From assembly GCF_003054285.1 (NCBI RefSeq), contig NZ_QBKS01000002.1, positions 930,001 to 994,000 on the forward strand: a stretch of 64,000 nt of DNA, read 5' to 3'. Shown here piece after piece: positions 32,289-40,644 of this stretch (its first letter is position 1; every line of letters starts with the position of its first letter). This DNA is from Litoreibacter ponti (GTDB lineage Bacteria > Pseudomonadota > Alphaproteobacteria > Rhodobacterales > Rhodobacteraceae). The notes beneath the pieces are model-generated. The model was not told the origin of the DNA and did no database searches. It saw only the letters and a list, made by a program, of their open reading frames with translations. The position numbers were made by a program, and so were the translations under genes.

Positions 32289-33157
32289 GCGCGAAGACCT
32301 ACGACAAGCAGAACCCGGCCTTCTACGCCCTGCTGGTGGCGCTGGTCGTGATGGCGATCGGCCCGATCTTCATGATGCTGACCACGTCGCTGAAGCTGAA
32401 CGTGGACATCACGTCGGACACCTCATCGCTGCTCTTCATGCCGACGCTGCACAATTACGAGACAGTGCTGTGCGACTACCTGTGGTACGAGGCGCCCAAC
32501 GTCGACTATTGCGACAAGACCTTTGGCCGCGCGCTGGTCAATTCGCTTATCATCGCGCTGATCTCGACCGCGCTGACGCTGGTGATCGGCTGCATGGCCG
32601 CCTACGCAATCGTGCGCTTCCGCTTCATGGGGCGCGACACGGTCTCGCTGACGACGTTGATGATGCGCATGGTGCCGCCTGCGGTGCTGCTGGTGCCGGT
32701 GTTTGGCATTTGGACCTTTCAATTCGGGCTGGATGGGACGCGTGGGGGGATCATCCTCGTCTATGTCGCAATGAACCTGCCCTTCGTGATCTGGATCTTG
32801 CAGAGTTTCATCGTGCAGGTGCCGATCCAGCTGGAAGAGGCCGCCCGCATGGACGGCGCTGGCCCCTTCCAGGTTTTCTTCCTCGTCGTGCTGCCGATCA
32901 TCAAGCCGGGCCTTGCGGCCGCGTCGATCTTCACCTTCCGGGTGGCGTGGAACGAGTTCCTGCTGGCCAATGCGCTGGCGGATCGAAACTCGCGCACCGT
33001 GCCTGTGACCATCGTGAACTCGCTGACCGAGTATGACATCGACTGGGGCGTGATCATGGCGACCGGCATGCTGCTGGCGATCCCACCGATCATCTTCACC
33101 TTCGTCGCCTCGCGCCAGATCATCACCGGCATGACCGCCGGTGCGGTCAAGGGCTGA
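32285..33157 (+). CDS. Sugar ABC transporter permease (MalG-type)
   Basis: The 290-residue second permease has six helices. Its EAA loop is QLEEAARMDGAGPFQVFFLVVLP. The N-terminal MSAKTYDKQNPAFYALLVAL and a Cys-containing periplasmic stretch (VLCDYLWYEAPNVDYC) with two Cys, possibly disulfide-bonded, distinguish it. Its stop (TGA) overlaps by one base the ATG of the cytochrome b561 gene (TGATG). Confidence 0.94.
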   Translation: MSAKTYDKQNPAFYALLVALVVMAIGPIFMMLTTSLKLNVDITSDTSSLLFMPTLHNYETVLCDYLWYEAPNVDYCDKTFGRALVNSLIIALISTALTLVIGCMAAYAIVRFRFMGRDTVSLTTLMMRMVPPAVLLVPVFGIWTFQFGLDGTRGGIILVYVAMNLPFVIWILQSFIVQVPIQLEEAARMDGAGPFQVFFLVVLPIIKPGLAAASIFTFRVAWNEFLLANALADRNSRTVPVTIVNSLTEYDIDWGVIMATGMLLAIPPIIFTFVASRQIITGMTAGAVKG

Positions 33158-33876
33158 TGCTGGAGTGGCTGTTTTCCCCCATGGACGCGACCCGCGGCCA
33201 TGAGCTGGGTTGGCAGCTGAGCTGGCACGCACGCGCAATGGTCGCGGGTTGGGGCATTTTGGTGCCGTTGGGCATCGTGATCGCCCGGTTTTTCAAGATC
33301 GCCCCTTGGCAGGATTGGCCCCGCGCGCTCGACAGTCATTTCTGGTGGAACACGCACCGCATCTGCCAGTATTCGGCCTTTGTCTTGATGTTGATCGGTC
33401 TCGCGCTGATCCTGACCGCGCCACCTTTGGCGGCAATCCCCGGCCCCCATTGGTGGCTGGGCTGGGCGGTGGTTATCCTCGGCATTATGCAGGTCGTTGG
33501 TGGCATCCTGCGCGGCACGAAGGGTGGCCCGACCGAGCCTGCGCCGGACGGATCATTGAACGGAGACCACTTCGACATGACACCCCGGCGTTTGATGTTC
33601 GAATACGTCCATAAGAACCTTGGCTACCTTGCTGTGATCCTGTCTGCTGCCGCGATCCTGTCCGGGCTCTGGCAGGCCAACGGCCCGAACTGGATGTGGC
33701 TGACGCTGTGCATCTGGTGGTCCGGCCTGATCGCCGCTTTCGTGGTCCTGCAACGTCGTGGCATGGCGGTCGACACGTATCAGGCGATCTGGGGGCCAGA
33801 CCCGTCCCTACCCGGCAATCGCCGCCGCCCCATCGGTTTCGGTATTACCCGCCGAGACCAGCAGCCAGGCGAGTAG
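33157..33876 (+). CDS. Cytochrome b561-domain membrane protein
   Basis: The 239-residue protein has four or more membrane helices with conserved histidines: SWHARAMVAGWGILVPLGI, TTHRICQY-like NTHRICQYSAFVLMLIG and YVHKNLGYLAVILSAAAI. Two pairs of His across the helices are the haem b ligands of b561-type transmembrane electron carriers. The TGATG coupling to the permease gene and its place in an importer operon are unusual. It may serve a periplasmic dehydrogenase for the same substrates. The 3' end overlaps gluconokinase on the other strand by 32 bp. Confidence 0.82.
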   Translation: MLEWLFSPMDATRGHELGWQLSWHARAMVAGWGILVPLGIVIARFFKIAPWQDWPRALDSHFWWNTHRICQYSAFVLMLIGLALILTAPPLAAIPGPHWWLGWAVVILGIMQVVGGILRGTKGGPTEPAPDGSLNGDHFDMTPRRLMFEYVHKNLGYLAVILSAAAILSGLWQANGPNWMWLTLCIWWSGLIAAFVVLQRRGMAVDTYQAIWGPDPSLPGNRRRPIGFGITRRDQQPGE

Positions 33877-34342
33877 CCATCTGCGTCACAACGGCTCCGA
33901 ATTCCTGCGCGATATCGACCGCGAACCCGGCCTCGTCCGCTTGCAGCGGCTCCAAGGTCGCGAATTGGCTGTCGAGCAGGGAGACCGGCATGAAATGCCC
34001 CTCACGCTTCGACATACGCGCCTCTATGACTGCGCGGCTGCCCGCGAGATGGGCAAAGATCGTCTCTGGGCACGCGGCGCGGATGCGGTCGCGGTAGGCG
34101 CGCTTCAGGGCCGAACATCCAACGAGTGTCGCGCCATCCGCCTCCGCCAGGGCCGCGCCAACCTTGTCGAGCCACGGCGCGCGATCCTCGTCATTCAGGG
34201 GCACCCCGGCGGCCATCTTGTCGATGTTGCTTTGCGGGTGCAGATCGTCGCCGTCGAAATAGCGCGCGTTCAATTCCTCCGCTACGGCGGTCCCGACCGA
34301 GGACTTACCGCAGCCCGCGACCCCCATGACGATGACCTTCAT
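33845..34342 (-). CDS. gntK: Gluconokinase
   Basis: The 165-residue kinase phosphorylates D-gluconate to 6-phosphogluconate, feeding the Entner-Doudoroff or pentose phosphate pathway. P-loop GVAGCGKSSVG is at residues 7-17; FDGDDLHP and LVGCSALKRAYRD complete the active site of the GntK family. The ATG shares one base with the SDR stop (TGATG), so the two are coupled. Confidence 0.94.
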   Translation of the reverse strand: MKVIVMGVAGCGKSSVGTAVAEELNARYFDGDDLHPQSNIDKMAAGVPLNDEDRAPWLDKVGAALAEADGATLVGCSALKRAYRDRIRAACPETIFAHLAGSRAVIEARMSKREGHFMPVSLLDSQFATLEPLQADEAGFAVDIAQEFGAVVTQMATRLAAGLGG

Positions 34343-35103
34343 CACAGCGACGCCGTGATCCCACCATCGACATAAAGCGTGTGCCCATTCACGAAGCTCG
34401 ACGCTGCGGAAGACAGGAAGATGCAGGCGCCGACCAGCTCGTCGACATTTCCCCAGCGCCCCGCGGGTGTGCGTTTTTCCAGCCATGTGGTGAATTCGGG
34501 ATCTGCCACCAGCGCCGCATTGAGCGGCGTGTCGAAATAGCCCGGCGCGATCGCGTTGCATTGCAGACCGTGCTTGGCCCAATCCGTGGCCATACCCTTG
34601 GTCAGGTTTCCGACCGCGCCCTTGGTCGCCGTGTAGGGCGCGATTCCGGGGCGGGCCAGCGCGGTTTGCACGGACGCGATGTTAATGATTTTGCCCGCCT
34701 TACGGTTAATCATATGCCGCGCGACGGCCTGACCGACGTGGAACACGGAGGCGATGTTGGTCTGCAGCAGCGTCTCGAACGCATCCGCCGGGAAGTTCTC
34801 CAGCTCTGTCCGGTGCTGCATTCCTGCGTTGTTCACCAGGATGTCGATCGCGCCAGTCGCTGCCTCGAAATCATCGACCGTTTTGCGCACCGCATCGTGG
34901 TCGGTCGCGTCAAAAACCAGCGTGTGCGGCGTGTCGAGATCGACCGCCGCCTTTGCCAGCTTTTCGGCATTCCGCCCGTTCAGGATGACCTCGGCCCCGG
35001 CCTCTTTCAGGCCTTTTGCCAATGCGTAACCGATGCCTTGCGAAGACCCGGTGACAAGCGCCCGCTTGCCGGTAAGATCGAAAAGGGCTGTGCCTTGGGT
35101 CAT
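34342..35103 (-). CDS. SDR oxidoreductase, gluconate 5-dehydrogenase-like (IdnO type)
   Basis: The 253-residue short-chain dehydrogenase has the cofactor loop VTGSSQGIGYALA, NNAG and catalytic Ser-Tyr-Lys (IASVQTALARPGIAPYTATKG). Sequence and position beside gluconokinase fit IdnO, which interconverts 5-ketogluconate and gluconate with NADP(H). The exact substrate needs enzyme data. Upstream neighbour on the same strand is the GlcG-like gene. Confidence 0.86.
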   Translation of the reverse strand: MTQGTALFDLTGKRALVTGSSQGIGYALAKGLKEAGAEVILNGRNAEKLAKAAVDLDTPHTLVFDATDHDAVRKTVDDFEAATGAIDILVNNAGMQHRTELENFPADAFETLLQTNIASVFHVGQAVARHMINRKAGKIINIASVQTALARPGIAPYTATKGAVGNLTKGMATDWAKHGLQCNAIAPGYFDTPLNAALVADPEFTTWLEKRTPAGRWGNVDELVGACIFLSSAASSFVNGHTLYVDGGITASL

Positions 35104-35121
35104 TGGGTTTTCCTTTAAATA

Positions 35122-35541
35122 TTAACCTGGTTGCGCGTCGATCGCTGCAAGCGCAGCACTGGCGACCGCGATGTCTTGGTCGCCCGTTCCCGAGCCGACG
35201 CCGATGCCGCCGACGCACTGTCCGTGCAATATGATCGGAAGGCCACCGGGCAGCCCAGTGACGTCACCATCTGTTGCCAAACCGATGAAAGATCTGACCT
35301 GTTCGGGGATGCTCGTGCTCTCCGCCCGAATTGACGCCGCCGTGACCGCTTTTGCTCGCGCACTCTTGAGCGATAGGAATTTTGCCCCACTCATGCGTAG
35401 CTCAGCGAGGGTCACTCCGCTGGTATCGACGATAACGATGCACTGGGGTTGGCCGATAGTCTCGGCCTCGGCGACCGCCGCCTGAAGCATGGCGAGCACC
35501 GCTGTGTGGGTAAGCTCCAAACTCGCGCGAACATGTGCCAT
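35122..35541 (-). CDS. GlcG/HbpS family small protein
   Basis: The 139-residue protein has the family pattern: an N-terminal helix, IVIVDTSGVTLAELRMSGA, a middle KAxTAAS helix, and GGLPIILHGQCVGGIGVGSG near the end, where Gly-rich VGGIGVSG-like turns form the homo-octamer interface in HbpS. Family members occur in sugar-acid and diol clusters; the biochemical role is uncertain (haem or cobalamin binding has been claimed for some). The start is ATG 35541. It is divergent from the SMP-30 gene with a 79-bp gap. Confidence 0.85.
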   Translation of the reverse strand: MAHVRASLELTHTAVLAMLQAAVAEAETIGQPQCIVIVDTSGVTLAELRMSGAKFLSLKSARAKAVTAASIRAESTSIPEQVRSFIGLATDGDVTGLPGGLPIILHGQCVGGIGVGSGTGDQDIAVASAALAAIDAQPG

Positions 35542-35620
35542 GCGGGACCTTTCAGGTTTGACCGGACTGCGTGTAATCAGTACCATAGTGGCACAAAAAT
35601 TCCTTGCAGGAAAAGAACTT

Positions 35621-36511
35621 ATGTCATTTTTCGAAGCGGTCGATCCAGTTTTCAACTCCTTTGTTATGGGCAATGCGCCGGTCAAACAACTTGCGACCGG
35701 ATTCGACTGGGTCGAAGGTCCCGTATGGTTCGGGGATCACGGCTGCCTGCTCTTTTCGGACATTCCCAACAATCGGATCATGCGGTGGTCGGAGGATGGA
35801 TCCGTGTCAGTGTTCCGCGCGCCTTCGAATTTCTCAAACGGCCACACGCGCGATCATCAGGGCCACTTGATTTCATGCGAACATGGCGCGCGCCGGGTCA
35901 CCCGGACGGAGCATGACGGATCGATCTCTATCATCGCCGACAGCTTCGAGGGCAAACGGCTGAACTCCCCAAATGATGTCGTCGTGAAATCGGATGGGAC
36001 GATCTGGTTTACTGATCCGCATTACGGGATCATGACGAATTATGAAGGGTTCAAGTCCGAGCCGGAGCTTCCATTGCAAGTGTACCGCGTTAACCCTGAG
36101 ACTGGCGAGATTAACGCGATGGTAACCGATATGAACGCGCCTAACGGGCTTGCGTTTTCGCCGTCCGAAGATCTGCTTTATGTCGCGGATACCGGTCGGA
36201 TGTTCACGGACGATCCGCAGCATATCCGGGTCTACGACTGTAGCGCGGATGGTACACTTTCAAATGGGCGCCTGTTCCATACGGTCGCACCGGGCATGGC
36301 GGACGGGTTTCGGATCGATACCGATGGAAACGTCTGGACCAGCGCCGCAGACGGCGTTCATTGCATCGCCCCTGACGGCGCGCTTCTGGGGAAAATATTC
36401 GTGCCTGAATTGGTATCGAACGTGTGTTTCGGCGGGCGTGGGAAGCACCGATTGTTCATTACCGCGACCACGTCTGTGTACGCGATCAACCTTAACCGGC
36501 AAGGTCTCTGA
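35621..36511 (+). CDS. SMP-30/gluconolactonase/LRE family lactonase
   Basis: The 296-residue beta-propeller protein hydrolyses aldonolactones to aldonic acids with a divalent metal. Metal and substrate residues are in ATGFDWVEGPVWF, NSPNDVVVKSDGTIWFTDP and NAPNGLAFSPSEDLLYVADT. There is no signal peptide. AGGA lies upstream of ATG 35621. The 20-bp overlap with the convergent P1 peptidase and the lower G+C of this stretch (about 52-55% in sampled rows) set it apart from the flanking genes. Confidence 0.9.
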   Translation: MSFFEAVDPVFNSFVMGNAPVKQLATGFDWVEGPVWFGDHGCLLFSDIPNNRIMRWSEDGSVSVFRAPSNFSNGHTRDHQGHLISCEHGARRVTRTEHDGSISIIADSFEGKRLNSPNDVVVKSDGTIWFTDPHYGIMTNYEGFKSEPELPLQVYRVNPETGEINAMVTDMNAPNGLAFSPSEDLLYVADTGRMFTDDPQHIRVYDCSADGTLSNGRLFHTVAPGMADGFRIDTDGNVWTSAADGVHCIAPDGALLGKIFVPELVSNVCFGGRGKHRLFITATTSVYAINLNRQGL

Positions 36512-37469
36512 AACACGGCAAGAGATCGCCTTCGGCTGGTGTCGCCTCGAACACTGCGCGCGAAATCGCGCGGGCAAGACAGGTCGCAGCCGCATGACCG
36601 ATTTGAGCGAGATCTCCTGTTTTCTGACCATGAGAGACCGCGAAAACCAAATCCCCGTCCATCGGGGTGTGGGATGGGACAATGGCGCGCGCCATCCCGT
36701 CATGTGCCGCGATCGCCAAACGTTTCGCCTGTGATTTGCCCAGCTTCGCGTCGGTCGCAACAATTGCGATGGTGGTGTTTGCACCTTCCTGTGCATCGGT
36801 TTTCAACGGCAGTCTGGTTTCACCATAAGTGCCAGTATCGGCGCCTAAACCGCCGAATTCTTGGTTAATCTCAAACGGTGCTGCCCAGAATTTTCCACCC
36901 GACGTAACCGCCGATCCGACCGGATTTGCAACAACGAGTGCGCCGACGGTCACACCATCATTGAGGGTTAGGGACGCAGAACCGAGCCCTCCTTTCAGAC
37001 GCGCGCACATCGCGCCGACGCCTGCCCCGACACTTCCGAGACTGAATTCATCCGAAAGCTGAGTTAACGCTTTCTCGCCCAGGTCCGCATAAGGATTGCG
37101 GTCCCAATCCTTATCGCCCCCGTTCAGGAGATCAAAGATAATCGCCCCCGGCACGATCGGAACGCGCACGTCCCCGACTGCGAAACCGCGTCCAGTTTTA
37201 CGCAATCCATTTACCACGCCGGAACACGCGTCCAGACCGAAGGCCGACCCACCGGACAACACCAAGGCATCGACGCTTTGCACGGATTTGTCAGGCTCGA
37301 GTAGCGAAAGTTCTCGCGTTCCGGGTGCTCCTCCCATGACGTGAACCGACGCGACAAAAGGCGTATCAGCACTCAGCACCGTGACGCCGGATTTCAGCGT
37401 CGCATCGCTTGAGTTTCCAACCTTCAGACCGGCCACATCCGTGATCAGATTTCGCGGTCCCGGACGCAT
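36492..37469 (-). CDS. P1/DmpA-family Ntn-hydrolase (L-aminopeptidase/esterase or NylC-like amidase)
   Basis: The 325-residue protein has the S58 (P1, DmpA) autoprocessing hydrolase pattern: LVLSGGSAFGLDA, the long glycine-rich GSVGAGVGAMCARLKGGLGS and TTIAIVATDAKLGKSQAKRLA. The expected self-cleavage point is Asn231-Thr232 in EGANTTIAIV, making Thr232 the nucleophile, as in the nylon oligomer hydrolase NylC and not the Ser of DmpA. It releases N-terminal amino acids or cleaves small amides or esters. ATG 37469 overlaps the SDR stop by one base. An upstream GTG (37478) would add three residues. Confidence 0.86.
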   Translation of the reverse strand: MRPGPRNLITDVAGLKVGNSSDATLKSGVTVLSADTPFVASVHVMGGAPGTRELSLLEPDKSVQSVDALVLSGGSAFGLDACSGVVNGLRKTGRGFAVGDVRVPIVPGAIIFDLLNGGDKDWDRNPYADLGEKALTQLSDEFSLGSVGAGVGAMCARLKGGLGSASLTLNDGVTVGALVVANPVGSAVTSGGKFWAAPFEINQEFGGLGADTGTYGETRLPLKTDAQEGANTTIAIVATDAKLGKSQAKRLAIAAHDGMARAIVPSHTPMDGDLVFAVSHGQKTGDLAQIGHAAATCLARAISRAVFEATPAEGDLLPCFRDLAG

Positions 37470-38209
37470 CAGATACACCGTCCACCGTCGACTTCGAGAC
37501 AGACGCCGGTGATCATGGACGCCTCATCCGAGCATAGGAAACTGGCCGCATTTCCGAGGTCTTCCGGCTGCGAAAACCGGCCCAGCGGGATCGTAGACAG
37601 AAACTTTGCCCGCATCTCCGGCGTGTCCTCGCCCATGAAGGATTTCAACAGCGGGGTTTCACCCGCGACGGGGTTCAGCGCGTTCACGCGAACCCCGTCC
37701 GGGGCCAGTTCAATCGCCATCGCGCGGGTCGCGGTGATCATCCATCCTTTGGACGCATTGTACCAATTCAGTCGGGGGCGCGGGCTGACACCAGCGGTCG
37801 ATGCGATGTTCAGAATTGCTCCGGCACCGGCCTTTTTCATTAAGGGAACCATATGCTTAGCCGTCCAAAATACGGACTTGGCATTTACGGCAAGGACCTT
37901 GTCAAAATCCTCTTCGCTGACATCTTCCATCGCCTTGGGCAGATGCGTGATGCCCGCATTGTTAACCAAGATATCGATACGACCCCAGGCCGACATCACC
38001 GCGTCTGTCAGCTTGGCCACGTCATCACCGGATGACATGTCGCACGCGCAGGACAGCGCACCAACTTCCTCGGCCATAGTCTGCGCCGCCTCGCTATTGA
38101 TATCCGCGATCATGACCTTCGCGCCCTCGGTCAGAAATTTCGCGACGATGCCCGCCCCGAAACCCGACGCACCGCCGGTCACGATAGCGGTATTACCTTG
38201 TAATCTCAC
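37469..38209 (-). CDS. SDR-family sugar or sugar-acid dehydrogenase
   Basis: The 246-residue classical SDR has VTGGASGFGAGIVAKF, DINSEAA, NNAGIT and catalytic residues ending in WYNASKGWM. The cofactor loop aspartate (ADIN) suggests NAD(+). Sequence resembles 3-oxoacyl reductase or glucose 1-dehydrogenase-like enzymes and cannot be resolved further. The neighbours (ALDH upstream, lactonase) fit oxidation of an alcohol or aldose. Confidence 0.86.
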   Translation of the reverse strand: MRLQGNTAIVTGGASGFGAGIVAKFLTEGAKVMIADINSEAAQTMAEEVGALSCACDMSSGDDVAKLTDAVMSAWGRIDILVNNAGITHLPKAMEDVSEEDFDKVLAVNAKSVFWTAKHMVPLMKKAGAGAILNIASTAGVSPRPRLNWYNASKGWMITATRAMAIELAPDGVRVNALNPVAGETPLLKSFMGEDTPEMRAKFLSTIPLGRFSQPEDLGNAASFLCSDEASMITGVCLEVDGGRCI

Positions 38210-38236
38210 AGCTTAACCCTCCCTAGCGCCTCGAAA

Positions 38237-39691
38237 TTATCCATGTTTTGCAGCGACGGTCTTGAGCGCCGAGAAGCCATAAAGCGCCTCGAAACCCTTT
38301 TCGCGGCCGTGTCCGGACAAGCCCGTCCCGCCAAAGGGCAATTCGACCCCACCGCCGGCCCCGTAGTTGTTCAAAAAGACCTGGCCGGAGCGAAGCGCCT
38401 TCGCCAGCCGCATCTGACGCGCGCCGTCGCGCGACCAGACCGACGCCACGAGCCCGTATTGTGTGCCATTTGCAATTGCGAGCGCTTCTGCCTCGTCGTC
38501 GAATGGGATCACGACTTGCACGGGGCCGAAAATCTCGTCCTGTGCCAAGACGTGGGCCGGACTGACGCCCGCGAACAGGACCGGAGCGACGTAGTGACCG
38601 CCATCTGGCGCACCTTCGATGATTTGGCCCGAGGCCGCTTTTTCAAGCGAGGATCCTTTCTCCAAAAAACCTTCCACGATCGATTTCTGACGCGCGGAAA
38701 TTAACGGACCAACGTCCAGATCTGACATCGCCGGACCGACCTGCAACTCGCCATAGCGCGCCGCCATCCGGTCGAGCACCTCGTCGAAAACGCCGCGCTG
38801 GACGAGAATACGAGAGGAAGCGGAGCAGGTCTGGCCCGCGTTCTGGACGCCTGCATTAACCAAGAAAGGCAACGCCGCATCGATATCTGCGTCGTCGAAG
38901 ACCAGTTGAGGGCTCTTGCCACCCAGTTCCAGAGTCACTGGCACGATGTGCTCGGACGCGTACCTCTGGATCAGCTTGCCGACGCCGACCGATCCGGTGA
39001 AGGAAACATGGTTAATGTCACCATGGGCGGCGAGAGCCGCACCGGCTTCTGCCCCAAGGCCCGGCACTACGTTCAAGGCACCCTCAGGCAGGCCCGCCTG
39101 CCGCGCCAGATCCGCAAAGGCCAAGGCGGTCAGACAGGCTTCTTCTGCCGGTTTCAGGACACAGGCATTCCCCATCGCAAGCGCCGCACCCACGGAACGC
39201 CCGATGATTTGCATCGGGTAGTTCCACGGAATGATATGGCCCGTCACCCCATGCGGCTCGCGCAGAGTGTAGACCGTGTATCCGTCAAGATAGGGGATCG
39301 TTGTGCCATGGACCTTGTCCGCGGCACCCGCGTAGAACTCCAAATAGCGCGCGAGCGCCACTGCGTCGGCTTTGGCCTGCTTCAAGGGCTTGCCGACATC
39401 AAGCGCCTCGAGCCGCGCAAGTCGGTCCGCACTTTCAAGAACCAAGGCGCCCATGCGCGCAAGGATGCGTCCCCGCTCAAAGGCTGCGGCCCGTCCCCAT
39501 TCGCCCTGTAACGCATCGCGCGCCGCGGTGACCGCGCGGTCGATATCCTCGGTCCCGCCCCGCGCGATTTCACAGATCACGTCGCCTGTGGACGGGTCTG
39601 AAAGCTCCAACACTTCGCCGCTTGCGGGATCGACCCACGCGCCGCCGATGAAGCATAAACTCGGGTCGAACCAAAGCTCTTCCACGCCCAT
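38237..39691 (-). CDS. Aldehyde dehydrogenase family protein
   Basis: The 484-residue NAD(P)-dependent ALDH has PWNYPMQIIGRSV, the nucleotide loop FTGSVGVGKLI, the general base VTLELGGKSPQLVF and the catalytic Cys in NAGQTCSASSRI. The family is close to betaine-aldehyde or gamma-aminobutyraldehyde dehydrogenases, but the substrate is not predictable. It is the first gene of the minus-strand ALDH-SDR-P1 hydrolase run. The 27 bp to the next gene hold no promoter match I can defend. Confidence 0.92.
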   Translation of the reverse strand: MGVEELWFDPSLCFIGGAWVDPASGEVLELSDPSTGDVICEIARGGTEDIDRAVTAARDALQGEWGRAAAFERGRILARMGALVLESADRLARLEALDVGKPLKQAKADAVALARYLEFYAGAADKVHGTTIPYLDGYTVYTLREPHGVTGHIIPWNYPMQIIGRSVGAALAMGNACVLKPAEEACLTALAFADLARQAGLPEGALNVVPGLGAEAGAALAAHGDINHVSFTGSVGVGKLIQRYASEHIVPVTLELGGKSPQLVFDDADIDAALPFLVNAGVQNAGQTCSASSRILVQRGVFDEVLDRMAARYGELQVGPAMSDLDVGPLISARQKSIVEGFLEKGSSLEKAASGQIIEGAPDGGHYVAPVLFAGVSPAHVLAQDEIFGPVQVVIPFDDEAEALAIANGTQYGLVASVWSRDGARQMRLAKALRSGQVFLNNYGAGGGVELPFGGTGLSGHGREKGFEALYGFSALKTVAAKHG

Positions 39692-39819
39692 TCACCGTCT
39701 CCTTCATGATCTTGCGAGGATGCTATAGGCTGGTCGCCCAAAGGGGAACAGGCACTGGCGCGCACGCGCGGAACTTGCTACGCCCTCTCGCGAAACTGCC
39801 GAAGGAAAGGCACGACCCA

Positions 39820-40644
39820 ATGAGCGCCACTGCCCGCAAGTCCGCCCCGATGCCTCAAGATATTCTTGCGCGAAAGGGGGGAACGCCCCTGGTGAGCCTG
39901 ACGGCCTACACGACGCCGATGGCGCAGATGATGGACGGGATTTGCGACTTTGTGCTGGTGGGCGACAGCGTCGGGATGGTGCTGCACGGGCTGCCCTCGA
40001 CCGTGGGCGTAACGATGGAAATGATGATCCTGCACGGCAAGGCCGTTCGGCGAGGCTTGACCACATCCATGCTGGTGATCGACATGCCGTTCGGCTCCTA
40101 CGAAGAAAGCCGCGAGCAGGCATTTCGCAACGCCGCGCGCCTGATGGCGGAGACCGGCGCGGGTGCCGTGAAGCTGGAAGGCGGGCGCGAGATGGCGGAA
40201 ACGATTGCCTTTCTCGTCGCGCGCGGCATCCCGGTGATGGCGCACATAGGGTTAACGCCCCAGTCGATCAACACGCTTGGCGGATACAAGGTGCAGGGTC
40301 GCGGCGAGGCGGCGCAGGGCCTGAAAGACGACGCGCAGGCGGTGGCCGATGCGGGCGCGTTCGCTGTGGTCCTGGAGAAGACACCGGAAGGTCTTTCGAA
40401 CGACATCACCGCGCAGATCCCGATCCCCACGATCGGCATCGGCGCGTCTGCGGGTTGCGATGGACAAATCCTTGTGGTCGATGACATGCTTGGCCTGTTC
40501 ACCGCGTTCAAGGCAAAATTCGTGAAGCGTTTTGCGCATTTGGGCGACGACGGCCGCAAGGCAATCGAGGCCTACGCGGAAGAGGTCAAGGCGCGGAGCT
40601 TCCCGGGACCAGAGCATGTGTTCGCCGACGAGGCCCCGAAGTGA
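39820..40644 (+). CDS. panB: 3-methyl-2-oxobutanoate hydroxymethyltransferase
   Basis: It makes ketopantoate from alpha-ketoisovalerate and methylene-tetrahydrofolate for pantothenate and CoA. The 274-residue protein has GDSVGMVLHGLPSTVGVTM and GSYEESREQAFRNAARLM, and later TPQSINTLGGYKVQG and TIGIGASAGCDGQILVVDDML. GAAGGAAAGG lies upstream of ATG 39820. It is coupled to panC through a GTGA overlap. Confidence 0.96.
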   Translation: MSATARKSAPMPQDILARKGGTPLVSLTAYTTPMAQMMDGICDFVLVGDSVGMVLHGLPSTVGVTMEMMILHGKAVRRGLTTSMLVIDMPFGSYEESREQAFRNAARLMAETGAGAVKLEGGREMAETIAFLVARGIPVMAHIGLTPQSINTLGGYKVQGRGEAAQGLKDDAQAVADAGAFAVVLEKTPEGLSNDITAQIPIPTIGIGASAGCDGQILVVDDMLGLFTAFKAKFVKRFAHLGDDGRKAIEAYAEEVKARSFPGPEHVFADEAPK

